Source: Lysobacteraceae bacterium (GTDB lineage: Bacteria > Pseudomonadota > Gammaproteobacteria > Nevskiales > Nevskiaceae). From it: DNA of 40,830 nt. The stretch is taken from contig PNMW01000037.1 of NCBI GenBank assembly GCA_013823855.1, positions 1-40,830 on the forward strand, read 5' to 3'. The notes beneath the pieces were generated by a model that saw nothing but the letters and a program-made list of their open reading frames with translations, was not told the DNA's origin and did not search any database. The translations under genes were made by a program, and so were the position numbers. Of this stretch, positions 7,726-13,903 are shown one piece after another (position 1 is the first letter of the stretch; each line of letters opens with the position of its first letter).

Positions 7726-8640
7726 ATGTCGCACGAATCGCAAACCCAAGCAGCTCAACCATCGACGCGCCTTGCGCTGATCGACTGGCTATCCGTCAGC
7801 GTTGTCCCGCCTGATGGGTCGGGGCTGGACTGGATCGCCGACGCTCTCCTGTCGGTGTTCGGCATCGGCCGCGACTGCTGGCAAGTGACTGGCCGTGGCT
7901 GGTTCGGATACCGGCAGCGAATCAACCTCGGGGAACTCGGACTACTCGCCCACGGTGGTGAAAGGCAGCGGGGCACGGTTCACTTCGAACTGAACGCCCA
8001 CGCTTGTGCACGGATCACCGATTGGCAGGCGGTGCGCGGTTGGGGCGAAGCCAAAGGCGCGCGCATCAGCCGCGTCGACCTGGCACACGACGACTTCGAC
8101 GGCACGGCCGTCAACATTCAGCAGATGCTGACCTGGAATCGCGACGGCGGCTTTGCGAGCGGCGGGCGGCTACCGAAGGCGCGGCTGGTCGATGACCTGG
8201 AGTCGGGCGAAGGCAAGACTTTCTACGTCGGCAAGCGCCAACACGGCAAGCTGCTGCGCGGCTACGAGAAGGGCAAGCAACTCGGCAAGCCAGACGACCG
8301 GTGGTTTCGTGTCGAGGTCGAGCTGCACAACAAGGGGCGCGTGATCCCCTGGGAAATCCTGACGGAACCCGGCCGCTATCTGGCTGGTGCATACCCCTGC
8401 CTCGGCTTCCTGCACGCCGAGCAATGCCGGATCGCGACCCAGCGTCGGGCGCTGGAACTGTCGTATGGCCGGATGGAACGCTGGGTTTCAGATGCGGCCG
8501 GTAAGGCGCTGAACGCGATGATGACCGCGCATCACGGCGACGCGCTCAGCGTGATGGCTAGGCTGGTCAAGGAAGGCTTCCCGAAACGGCTGATCGGATT
8601 CTCAGCCGATGATCTGAACCAGCTGGGTGAAGTGCCGTGA
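7726..8640 (+). CDS. Phage/plasmid replication initiation protein, Rep_trans (RstA-like)
   Basis: A 304-aa protein of the Rep_trans family (filamentous-phage RstA and related rolling-circle initiators). Family features visible are an N-terminal I-D-W-L-S-V-S-V strand, the acidic R-V-D-L-A-H-D-D-F-D-G segment (~113-123), a K-T-F-Y-V-G-K-R-x-H-G-K-L-L-R-G-Y-E-K-G-K-Q-L-G block (~164-188), and W-F-R-V-E-V-E-L-H-N-K-x-R-V-I-P near 192-207. Such proteins nick the origin and start rolling-circle replication of the circular form. The ATG at 7726 has AAAGG upstream. The stop overlaps the start of the AlpA-like gene, so the two are coupled. Its presence implies that the excised element can replicate, or that it derives from a filamentous phage or plasmid. 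Confidence 0.88.
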   Translation: MSHESQTQAAQPSTRLALIDWLSVSVVPPDGSGLDWIADALLSVFGIGRDCWQVTGRGWFGYRQRINLGELGLLAHGGERQRGTVHFELNAHACARITDWQAVRGWGEAKGARISRVDLAHDDFDGTAVNIQQMLTWNRDGGFASGGRLPKARLVDDLESGEGKTFYVGKRQHGKLLRGYEKGKQLGKPDDRWFRVEVELHNKGRVIPWEILTEPGRYLAGAYPCLGFLHAEQCRIATQRRALELSYGRMERWVSDAAGKALNAMMTAHHGDALSVMARLVKEGFPKRLIGFSADDLNQLGEVP

Positions 8641-8861
8641 GCCTGTTCCCGCCGATCCTGCCTAGCCCGCTGCCACCCGATGAACGCCTGATCCGCGTTC
8701 ATGAGGTCATGCGGATCACCGCGATGTCGCGCTCGACGATCTACCGAAAGATGAAGGAAGGCAGCTTCCCGGAAGCGGTGCATGTCAGCCAGCGGTTCAC
8801 CGCATGGCGACTGTCCGCCGTCCGCGAATGGCTGCACAATATTTGCGCAAAACAGCCATGA
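8637..8861 (+). CDS. AlpA-family DNA-binding protein (excisionase/regulator)
   Basis: The 74-aa product has the AlpA/MerR-like helix-turn-helix: L-I-R-V-H-E-V-M-R-I-T-A-M-S-R-S-T-I-Y-R-K-M (~18-39), then the wing S-F-P-E-A-V-H-V-S-Q-R-F-T-A-W and the family ending V-R-E-W-L. Family members act as excisionase or activate integrase expression. The GTG start overlaps the upstream stop (GTGA), showing translational coupling to the replication initiator. It lies about 60 bp from the distal GGGTAA repeat pair, where an excisionase would act. Confidence 0.88.
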   Translation: MSLFPPILPSPLPPDERLIRVHEVMRITAMSRSTIYRKMKEGSFPEAVHVSQRFTAWRLSAVREWLHNICAKQP

Positions 8862-8868
8862 TTTCGGC

Positions 8869-8908
8869 CGTCGGAGAGTTCGAGAAACAGAGTTCGAGAC
8901 ATCCGACG
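8869..8908. repeat. Inverted and direct repeats behind the AlpA-like gene
   Basis: CGTCGGA (8869-8875) and TCCGACG (8902-8908) form a 7-bp inverted repeat. Between them AGTTCGAGA occurs twice, 13 bp apart. There is no T-run. The position between the excisionase-like gene and the distal att site suggests protein binding sites or a weak terminator. Confidence 0.35.
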
Positions 8909-8924
8909 AACGGCAAAAAGGCAA

Positions 8925-8946
8925 TGGGTAATTCTCTGGGTAACTT
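8925..8946 (+). repeat. Paired TGGGTAA repeat, distal copy
   Basis: TGGGTAATTC-TCTGGGTAACTT matches the 2908-2929 block at 20 of 22 positions, in the same orientation, about 60 bp inside the distal end of the element. Candidate arm-type site for the integrase. Confidence 0.6.
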
Positions 8947-9006
8947 GGGGCGGTCGAACACCATAACCAGATTGATTTCAAAGCGTTATTTCACGGTTTT
9001 GATGCC

Positions 9007-9022
9007 CTCCTTAGCACCAGTT
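9007..9022 (+). repeat. attR: distal copy of the tRNA-Leu end
   Basis: CTCCTTAGCACCAGTT equals the 17-bp tRNA-end sequence at 2780-2796 minus one G. It marks the distal boundary of the integrative element. The single-base deletion would alter the acceptor stem if this copy were joined to a tRNA. Confidence 0.7.
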
Positions 9023-9411
9023 ATACATCCGACAAAGTCCGGGATTATCAAAAAAATCCCTGCAAATCAATCGCTTCAGCGGTTCGTGAGCGGCTCTCGC
9101 AGGCTCGATGGCGTCGCCTGCGGGTCACATTCGAGGTTCGCCTGGAGGTACTTCTGGGGGTACTTCCGGAACTGCGCGTGACGGTGCCGCCCGGATCGCG
9201 TCTGCTGCCGGCTGACAGGGACGCCTTTTTCCACCCGCTCGCGCCGTATCGCGGGCCATCAGCTGGTCCGGTGCTGGGGCAGTTCGTTGAAGGACCGCCG
9301 CGCGGGCCGGCCGGGCCGTGATGTCGAAAGCGGCCGTCGTGGGGTACCGTCTTCGCTGCTGTCTGCCGCATCCCTGACGACAAGAACGATCACTGACAGA
9401 GGAGACGCCCG
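9023..9411. other. Intergenic region distal to the element; no convincing gene
   Basis: One plus-strand frame is open from about 9001 to a TGA at 9319-9321 and has host-like composition. It has no credible start, and part of it lies within the att region. It might be the 3' remnant of a gene cut off when the element arrived, but I do not recognise the peptide. The first ~45 bases after attR are AT-rich. A ribosome site for the next gene (AGAGGAG) sits at the right edge. Confidence 0.4.
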
Positions 9412-9888
9412 ATGACCTTCGTGGAACCCCGTCCGCCGTTGCCGCCGTTCACATTGGGAACCGCCACGCAGAAGGTTCGCCTGGCGGAAGACGCCTGGAA
9501 CTCGAAGGACCCGCAGCGGGTGTCGCTGGCCTATACGCCGGACACCCGCTGGCGCAATCGCAACGAGTTCTTCGTCGGCCGCAAACAGGTCGTCGAGTTC
9601 CTGACCGCCAAGTGGGCGAAGGAAAGCGACTACCGCCTGATCAAGGAACTGTGGGCATTCGCCGAAAACCGTATCGCCGTGCGTTTCGCCTACGAATGGC
9701 ACGACCACGCCGGGCACTGGTTCCGCAGCTATGGCAACGAGAACTGGCAGTTCGACGGCCATGGCCTGATGGCAGTGCGCCACGCCAGCATCAACGATCT
9801 GGCGATCGGCGACGGCGATCGTAAGTTTCATTGGCCCTCTGGCCGGCGTCCGGACGATCACCCGGGCCTGAGCGCGCTGGGGCTCTGA
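9412..9888 (+). CDS. DUF1348 (SnoaL/NTF2-like) protein
   Basis: A 158-aa protein with DUF1348 family features throughout: P-P-F-T-x-x-T-A-x-x-K-V-R-x-A-E-D-A-W-N-x-K-D-P near the start, Y-T-x-D-T-R-W-R-N-R-x-E-F-x-x-G-R, an [11 protein letters not shown] strand, and the signature [14 protein letters not shown]. The fold is the NTF2-like cone; the family's activity is not established. Start at ATG 9412 with a strong AGAGGAG eight bases upstream. It appears to be a single-gene unit, and palindromic repeats follow it. Confidence 0.9.
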   Translation: MTFVEPRPPLPPFTLGTATQKVRLAEDAWNSKDPQRVSLAYTPDTRWRNRNEFFVGRKQVVEFLTAKWAKESDYRLIKELWAFAENRIAVRFAYEWHDHAGHWFRSYGNENWQFDGHGLMAVRHASINDLAIGDGDRKFHWPSGRRPDDHPGLSALGL

Positions 9889-9899
9889 TGGCGCGGTCG

Positions 9900-9960
9900 G
9901 GCGGGTCGCGATCCGCCGTTTTGACGGTTGCGCAAGCGTCGTGGCGGGTCGCGACCCGCC
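9900..9960. repeat. Pair of GC-rich 18-nt palindromes between convergent genes
   Basis: GGCGGGTCGCGATCCGCC (9900-9917, one mismatch pair) and GGCGGGTCGCGACCCGCC (9943-9960, perfect) are two copies of one palindrome, 43 bp apart. They fill the gap between two convergent genes. They look like a dispersed REP-type element and may also terminate transcription from both sides. Confidence 0.6.
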
Positions 9961-10812
9961 CTACGGACGATCGCCAGCAAGCGCGCGCAGCAGCGCTTCG
10001 CTGGCGGCATCGGCCGGATACAGGGTTTCCACCCGCAGGTCCTCGGCGGTCAGGTCGCGTGGCATGTCGAAGCGCGACAGCATCGCGAACAGCTTCAGGT
10101 CCTGGCCGGCGATCCGGAAATGGGTCGCCAGCACCGGCGACAGCCGGGCGGTGACGTCGATGTTGCGCGCCGTCGCCTTCATGCCCGGATAGGCCATCAC
10201 CACATCGCGCAGCCGCGCCGACGGCGGATGGTCGAGTGCTTCCTGGGACAGCCGCGACAGGATCGCCACCACCACTTCGTCGGCATTGACGACCAGCGTG
10301 CGCAGCCCTTCCGGATGCAGGCTCATCTGGATCATGTTGCGCGGGCCGTCACCGCACACTTTCCGCCACAGCGCGTCCTCGGTGAGCCCGGCCAGCATCG
10401 CCCCGGTGGCGATCATCCGCTGCGTCGCCTGGTTGGCCATCACCAGGTTCCAGGCGCGGTCGATGACCATTGCCGGGAACGGTTCGTGGTGGCGCAGCAT
10501 CCGCGCCAGCGCCTCGCGCACCGGCGCCATGTCCGGCGCCTCGATGGCGCGCTGCGCGTAGATCGGCGCGAAGCCGGCGGCGATCAGCCAGTCGTTGCGG
10601 TCGGCAAGGCCCAGGTCCAGCGCTTCGGCGAGGCGCAGCAGCATCGCCCGGCTCGGCTGCGAGCGGCCGGATTCGAGGAAGCTCAGGTGGCGCTGCGACA
10701 GCCCGGCCGACAGCGCCAGATCGAGCTGGCTGCGGCGACGCTGGCTGCGCGCCTGGCGCAGCGATTCTCCGAAGCGGGTCGAGGCGGCGGACATCGGCTG
10801 GCTGGCGTTCAT
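9961..10812 (-). CDS. XRE-family regulator with MmyB-like ligand-binding domain
   Basis: A 283-aa transcription factor. The N-terminal HTH (R-F-G-E-S-L-R-Q-A-R-x-x-R-x-x-S-Q-L-D-L-A ... S-Q-R-H-L-S-F-L-E-S-G-R-S-Q-P-S, ~14-56) is XRE-type. The rest matches the MmyB-like domain: I-D-R-A-W-N-L-V-M-A-N, a G-P-R-N-M-I-Q-M-S-L-H-P-E-G-L-R segment, and a C-terminal strand pair with F-A-M-L-S-R-F-D. Such regulators are PAS-like sensors of small ligands, thought to repress nearby genes. An ATG at 10794 (MSAAST) is an equally possible start; neither has a clear ribosome site. It is divergent from the DUF2834 gene 118 bp away, its most likely target. Confidence 0.87.
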   Translation of the reverse strand: MNASQPMSAASTRFGESLRQARSQRRRSQLDLALSAGLSQRHLSFLESGRSQPSRAMLLRLAEALDLGLADRNDWLIAAGFAPIYAQRAIEAPDMAPVREALARMLRHHEPFPAMVIDRAWNLVMANQATQRMIATGAMLAGLTEDALWRKVCGDGPRNMIQMSLHPEGLRTLVVNADEVVVAILSRLSQEALDHPPSARLRDVVMAYPGMKATARNIDVTARLSPVLATHFRIAGQDLKLFAMLSRFDMPRDLTAEDLRVETLYPADAASEALLRALAGDRP

Positions 10813-10929
10813 GGCCACGATTCTGGCGATGGATCGCGCGCAACGCGATGACCTGCGAGGTAATTGCGACGCGGCCGGCGCACGCCGAATCTGCACCGGC
10901 CACATCCCACCCGCTACCGGAGATCCGTC

Positions 10930-11247
10930 ATGACCCTGCCCCGCCCCGTGCTGTTCGCCATCCTGCTGCCGTTCGCCGTGCTGACCGCCTATGCCCTGAA
11001 CCAGGTCGGTCTGGTCGGCATCTTCACCGCCCACATGAATCCCGGCGGCGCCCAGGTGTTCGTCGATCTGGTGATCGCCCTGACCCTGCTGATGGTCTGG
11101 ATGGTCGGCGATGCCAGAAGCCGCGGCGTCACTGTCTGGCCGTACATCGTCGCCACGCTGGCGCTCGGCTCGTTCGGACCGCTCGCCTACCTGCTGATGC
11201 GCGGCGGCGCGCCGCAGGCCGCGACCGCCGCCAAGGGCTGGGCCTGA
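10930..11247 (+). CDS. DUF2834 small membrane protein
   Basis: A 105-aa inner-membrane protein with three hydrophobic segments: ~7-24, ~44-59, and ~70-92 (VWPYIVATLALGSFGPLAYLL). The last one, with L-G-S-F-G-P-L-x-Y-L-L, is the DUF2834 hallmark; the M-x-W-M-x-x-D-A-R-x-R-G loop before it is also typical. Function unknown. Start at ATG 10930 with GGAG upstream. The next membrane-protein gene follows after four bases, so they are one operon, divergent from the MmyB-type regulator that may control them. Confidence 0.85.
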   Translation: MTLPRPVLFAILLPFAVLTAYALNQVGLVGIFTAHMNPGGAQVFVDLVIALTLLMVWMVGDARSRGVTVWPYIVATLALGSFGPLAYLLMRGGAPQAATAAKGWA

Positions 11248-11251
11248 TCCG

Positions 11252-11662
11252 GTGCTGCGGCAGGTGTCGCTGCGCGAGGCGCTGTTCCTGATCGGCTACG
11301 GCCTGCTCGCCACGCATGAGCTGGACGCCGTGCTGCGTGCCGAATGGCGCGTGCTGCCGGGACTCTCGCGGCTCGATGAAAGCCTCGCCCGGCCGCTGTT
11401 CGTCTGGCTGCACGTGCCGCTGTTCGCGCTGCTGACCGCCTGGGTCGGCAGCACCACCCCCGGCACCCGCATGCGGGCCCGCCACGGCATCAGTCTGTTC
11501 CTGGTCGTGCACGCCGGCCTGCACCTGCTGTTCAGCGGCCATCGCCACTACCAGTTCCAAGGCGCGATCAGCAGCGCGCTGATCTTCGGCGGCGCGCTGT
11601 GCGGACTCGGCTGGCTCGCCACCGCTGGCAAGCCCCTGGCACCGGCGGATCAGAAGTTGTAG
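11252..11662 (+). CDS. Small multi-pass membrane protein (DUF6713-like)
   Basis: A 136-aa protein with four hydrophobic segments. The first contains G-x-x-x-L-x-x-H-E-L-D-A-V and is followed by E-W-R-V-L-P-G-L. Histidines recur in or near the membrane (W-L-H-V-P-L-F, V-H-A-G-L-H-L-L-F-S-G-H). I associate this H-E-L-D-A plus E-W-R-x-L-P pattern with DUF6713, function unknown; the family name is moderately sure. GTG start four bases after the DUF2834 stop. The 3' end overlaps the porin gene on the other strand by 13 bp. Confidence 0.72.
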   Translation: MLRQVSLREALFLIGYGLLATHELDAVLRAEWRVLPGLSRLDESLARPLFVWLHVPLFALLTAWVGSTTPGTRMRARHGISLFLVVHAGLHLLFSGHRHYQFQGAISSALIFGGALCGLGWLATAGKPLAPADQKL

Positions 11663-13035
11663 CGCGCCGAGAACTGCAGGCGGCTCAGGTCGCCCGACAG
11701 GTCGCCGACGGTGTCGCGCCGGGCGTAGCGGTACTCGGCGCCGAAGGTGATCTTCGGGATCGGCGAATACAGCAGGTTCAGCGTGATGCTGCGGACATTG
11801 CGCGACACCGCGCTGCCGAACATCGAGCCGCTGGCCGCCTGCCCGGTATTGGCATGGAAGGCCGACAGCGCCAGGTTGCTGCGCCACTGGTCGTTCCACG
11901 GGTGACGCCAGGCGACGAAGCCGTTGTAGATCTCCACCGTCTGCAGCTTGCCCCGGGCATCGACGATGGCGTCGCCGACGGTGTTCAGCGCCAGGTAGCG
12001 ACCGAAGCCGTCGCCGCCGCTGAAGGTGAAGCGCAGGTCGTCCTGACCCCAGAGCGGCACCTTGCCGGCGAAGCTCAGGCCGTAGCCGAGCGCGGTGTCG
12101 TTGCTGCCGCCGATGGTGCCGCGATCGCTGATCTGGCGGACCGCGCCGGACAGCGTGTAGTCGCCCCAGCGGGTGGTCTTCAGCGTGTAGCGCCAGACCA
12201 GGTCCGGCAGCGTGTTGTCGTCGGTCACCGTGAAACTGTTGCCGCCGAACGCGGCGACGGTCGACTCGGTGTTCTCCAGCGCCACCGCCAGCGGCCCCCA
12301 GGTGTAGCGGATCATCGCCTGGCGGCCGAACACCGTTCCTTCGCCGGGCCAGTTGATCAGGTCGACGATGTCCGGCAGCGCCACCAGGTTCTGCAAGGTG
12401 GTCCAGTCCTGACCGATGCGGAAGTTGTCGAAATCGATGTAGCCGAGCCGGAACGCCGGGTTGTAGGCATTGGTCACCGCTTCGTTCGGCGCACCACCGA
12501 TGCCCTGGCCGAGCTGACCGCTGATGAAGTCGAACTCGGCATTGATCGCCACCTTGTGGCCGTACATCAGGCCCGAGCCGCGCAGGTACAGGCGGGTCTC
12601 CTTGGCGTGCAGATCGGTATACGTGCGTGCGTTCTCCACCGCATCGGCCATCACCGGCACCGAATTCGGAATGTAGGCATCGCGGCCGAGGCTCTGGGCG
12701 ACGGGCGCATCGCTGTATCGCGAGACGATGGCATCGGCCTTCACATAGCCGCCCCAGGCCAGCTTGAAGTCGCCACCGTTGCCATTGACGGCGGCGACAG
12801 GTGCCGCCGGCGCGGCGGCGGCCACGGCAGGCGCGGGTCCGGCGGCGGGCGCGGACGCCGGTGCGGCCGGCGGGGTCGCCAGCTGCCGTTCGAGCGCTTC
12901 GATGCGCCGCTTCAGTTCCTGGATGACGGCAGCGGTGTCGGTGTCGGCGTCGCTGGCGGCCAGCGCCGGACCGGTGGCGGCGGCGCATCCGGCGGCGATC
13001 AGCGCGGCGGCAAAACGGCTGCGATCAAGCCTCAT
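11650..13035 (-). CDS. DcaP-type trimeric outer-membrane porin
   Basis: A 461-aa outer-membrane channel. A signal peptide (M-R-L-D-R-S-R-F-A-A-A-L-I-A-A-G ... A-L-A-A) is followed by a short coiled coil (A-V-I-Q-E-L-K-R-R-I-E-A-L-E-R-Q-L, ~38-54), an Ala/Pro-rich linker, and then a beta-barrel beginning W-G-G-Y-V-K-A-D and ending S-A-R-Y-N-F, the aromatic C-terminus recognised by the Bam machinery. The coiled coil, linker, barrel order is that of DcaP, which takes up dicarboxylates and other small anionic substrates. ATG 13035 has a strong GGAGTGAGGAG upstream. Gene order next to crbR/crbS/actP/acs suggests a role in carboxylate or acetate entry; that is inference. A candidate CrbR box lies 117-128 bp upstream. 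Confidence 0.87.
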   Translation of the reverse strand: MRLDRSRFAAALIAAGCAAATGPALAASDADTDTAAVIQELKRRIEALERQLATPPAAPASAPAAGPAPAVAAAAPAAPVAAVNGNGGDFKLAWGGYVKADAIVSRYSDAPVAQSLGRDAYIPNSVPVMADAVENARTYTDLHAKETRLYLRGSGLMYGHKVAINAEFDFISGQLGQGIGGAPNEAVTNAYNPAFRLGYIDFDNFRIGQDWTTLQNLVALPDIVDLINWPGEGTVFGRQAMIRYTWGPLAVALENTESTVAAFGGNSFTVTDDNTLPDLVWRYTLKTTRWGDYTLSGAVRQISDRGTIGGSNDTALGYGLSFAGKVPLWGQDDLRFTFSGGDGFGRYLALNTVGDAIVDARGKLQTVEIYNGFVAWRHPWNDQWRSNLALSAFHANTGQAASGSMFGSAVSRNVRSITLNLLYSPIPKITFGAEYRYARRDTVGDLSGDLSRLQFSARYNF

Positions 13036-13151
13036 CTCCTCACTCCTCTCGTTGTCCGGTATCCCGACGTGGCATCGGGGGCGGCATCGAAGGCCGCAGA
13101 GGAAGGGTGACGACGCGCGGGTGCCCGCGACATTCACCTTAGGTCGAATCG

Positions 13152-13163
13152 CGACCAAGGTCG
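13152..13163. promoter_or_regulatory. Candidate CrbR operator, dcaP/crbR divergent region
   Basis: CGACC-AA-GGTCG is a perfect palindrome between the divergent porin and crbR genes. The core GACCAA-N-GTCG recurs twice between crbS and yjcH (17516-17527, 17549-17560). CrbR is a NarL/LuxR-type regulator expected to bind short palindromes, so these are candidate sites. The assignment is inferred from recurrence only. Confidence 0.5.
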
Positions 13164-13210
13164 TACGGTGGTGCAATGCTCCATATCCCCGCCGGACGAG
13201 TCCGCCGCCC

Positions 13211-13903
13211 ATGCACCGCCTGCTGATCGCCGATGACCACCCGCTGTTCCGCGCCGCGCTGACCGCTGCGGCCGCCGATGCCGTGCCGGGCGCCACGGTC
13301 GAGGCCACGGCGTCGATGGCCGAACTGCTCGCCGCGCTCGAGCGGCAGCCGGACTGCGATCTGGTGCTGCTCGATCTGCGGATGCCCGGCAGCAGCGGCT
13401 TTTCGTCGCTGATCCAGCTGCGCGGCCTGCGCCCGGACCTCCCGGTGGCGATCGTCTCCGGCGAGGAGAACCCGCTGGTGATCCGCCGCGCGATCGACTT
13501 CGGCGCCTGCGGCTACATCCCCAAGTCAGCGTCGCTGGCGGTGATCGGCGACGCGATCCGGGCGCTGCTCGACGGCAACGAATGGCTGCCGCCGGGCCTC
13601 GCCGACGCCGTCGAGCAGGGCGCGGCCGAACAGGCGCTGACCCGCCAGATCGCCACCCTGACGCCCCAGCAGTTCAAGGTGCTGATGGCGCTGGCCGACG
13701 GACGCCTGAACAAGCAGATCGGCTACGAACTGAGCGTCACCGAAGCGACGGTCAAGGCCCACGTCACGGCGATCCTGCGCAAGCTCGGCCTGTATCGCCG
13801 CACCCAGGCCGCGCTGCTGGCGCGGCGCCTGCTCGACGCCAGCGCCGACACCCTGACGCCGCCGATGGACGAGACTCAGTCCGACGTCGCCGACGAGGAC
13901 TGA
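13211..13903 (+). CDS. crbR: NarL/LuxR-type response regulator of the acetate system (CrbR/ErdR-like)
   Basis: A 230-aa response regulator. The receiver domain has the acidic pair D8/D9, phospho-acceptor D55 in L-V-L-L-D-L-R-M-P-G, and the lysine in G-Y-I-P-K-S. The C-terminal LuxR-type HTH is L-T-P-Q-Q-F-K-V-L-M-A-L-A-D-G ... N-K-Q-I-G-Y-E-L-S-V-T-E-A-T-V-K-A-H-V (~152-200). The adjacent kinase has the unusual transporter-kinase architecture of CrbS/MxtR, and acs and actP-yjcH follow. This is the known setting of the CrbS/CrbR (MxtR/ErdR) system that switches on acetate assimilation, so the name is well supported by context. It converges with crbS and overlaps it by 28 bp at the 3' ends. ATG 13211 gives the standard receiver N-terminus. 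Confidence 0.88.
   Translation: MHRLLIADDHPLFRAALTAAAADAVPGATVEATASMAELLAALERQPDCDLVLLDLRMPGSSGFSSLIQLRGLRPDLPVAIVSGEENPLVIRRAIDFGACGYIPKSASLAVIGDAIRALLDGNEWLPPGLADAVEQGAAEQALTRQIATLTPQQFKVLMALADGRLNKQIGYELSVTEATVKAHVTAILRKLGLYRRTQAALLARRLLDASADTLTPPMDETQSDVADED

Larger units (their letters stand above)
2780..9022. mobile_element. Small integrative element inserted at tRNA-Leu(CAA)
   Basis: About 6.2 kb lie between the 3' end of tRNA-Leu and a near-identical copy of that end. The gene order is P4-type integrase, a large AT-richer nuclease/NTPase gene on the opposite strand, a small unknown gene, a Rep_trans replication initiator, and an AlpA-type excisionase/regulator next to the distal end. 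Both ends carry a pair of TGGGTAA repeats, likely integrase arm sites. There are no capsid, tail or conjugation genes. The layout matches a phage-satellite-like or filamentous-phage-derived integrative element with a probable defence cargo. The distal repeat has a 1-bp deletion relative to the tRNA, so present mobility is uncertain. Confidence 0.78.
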
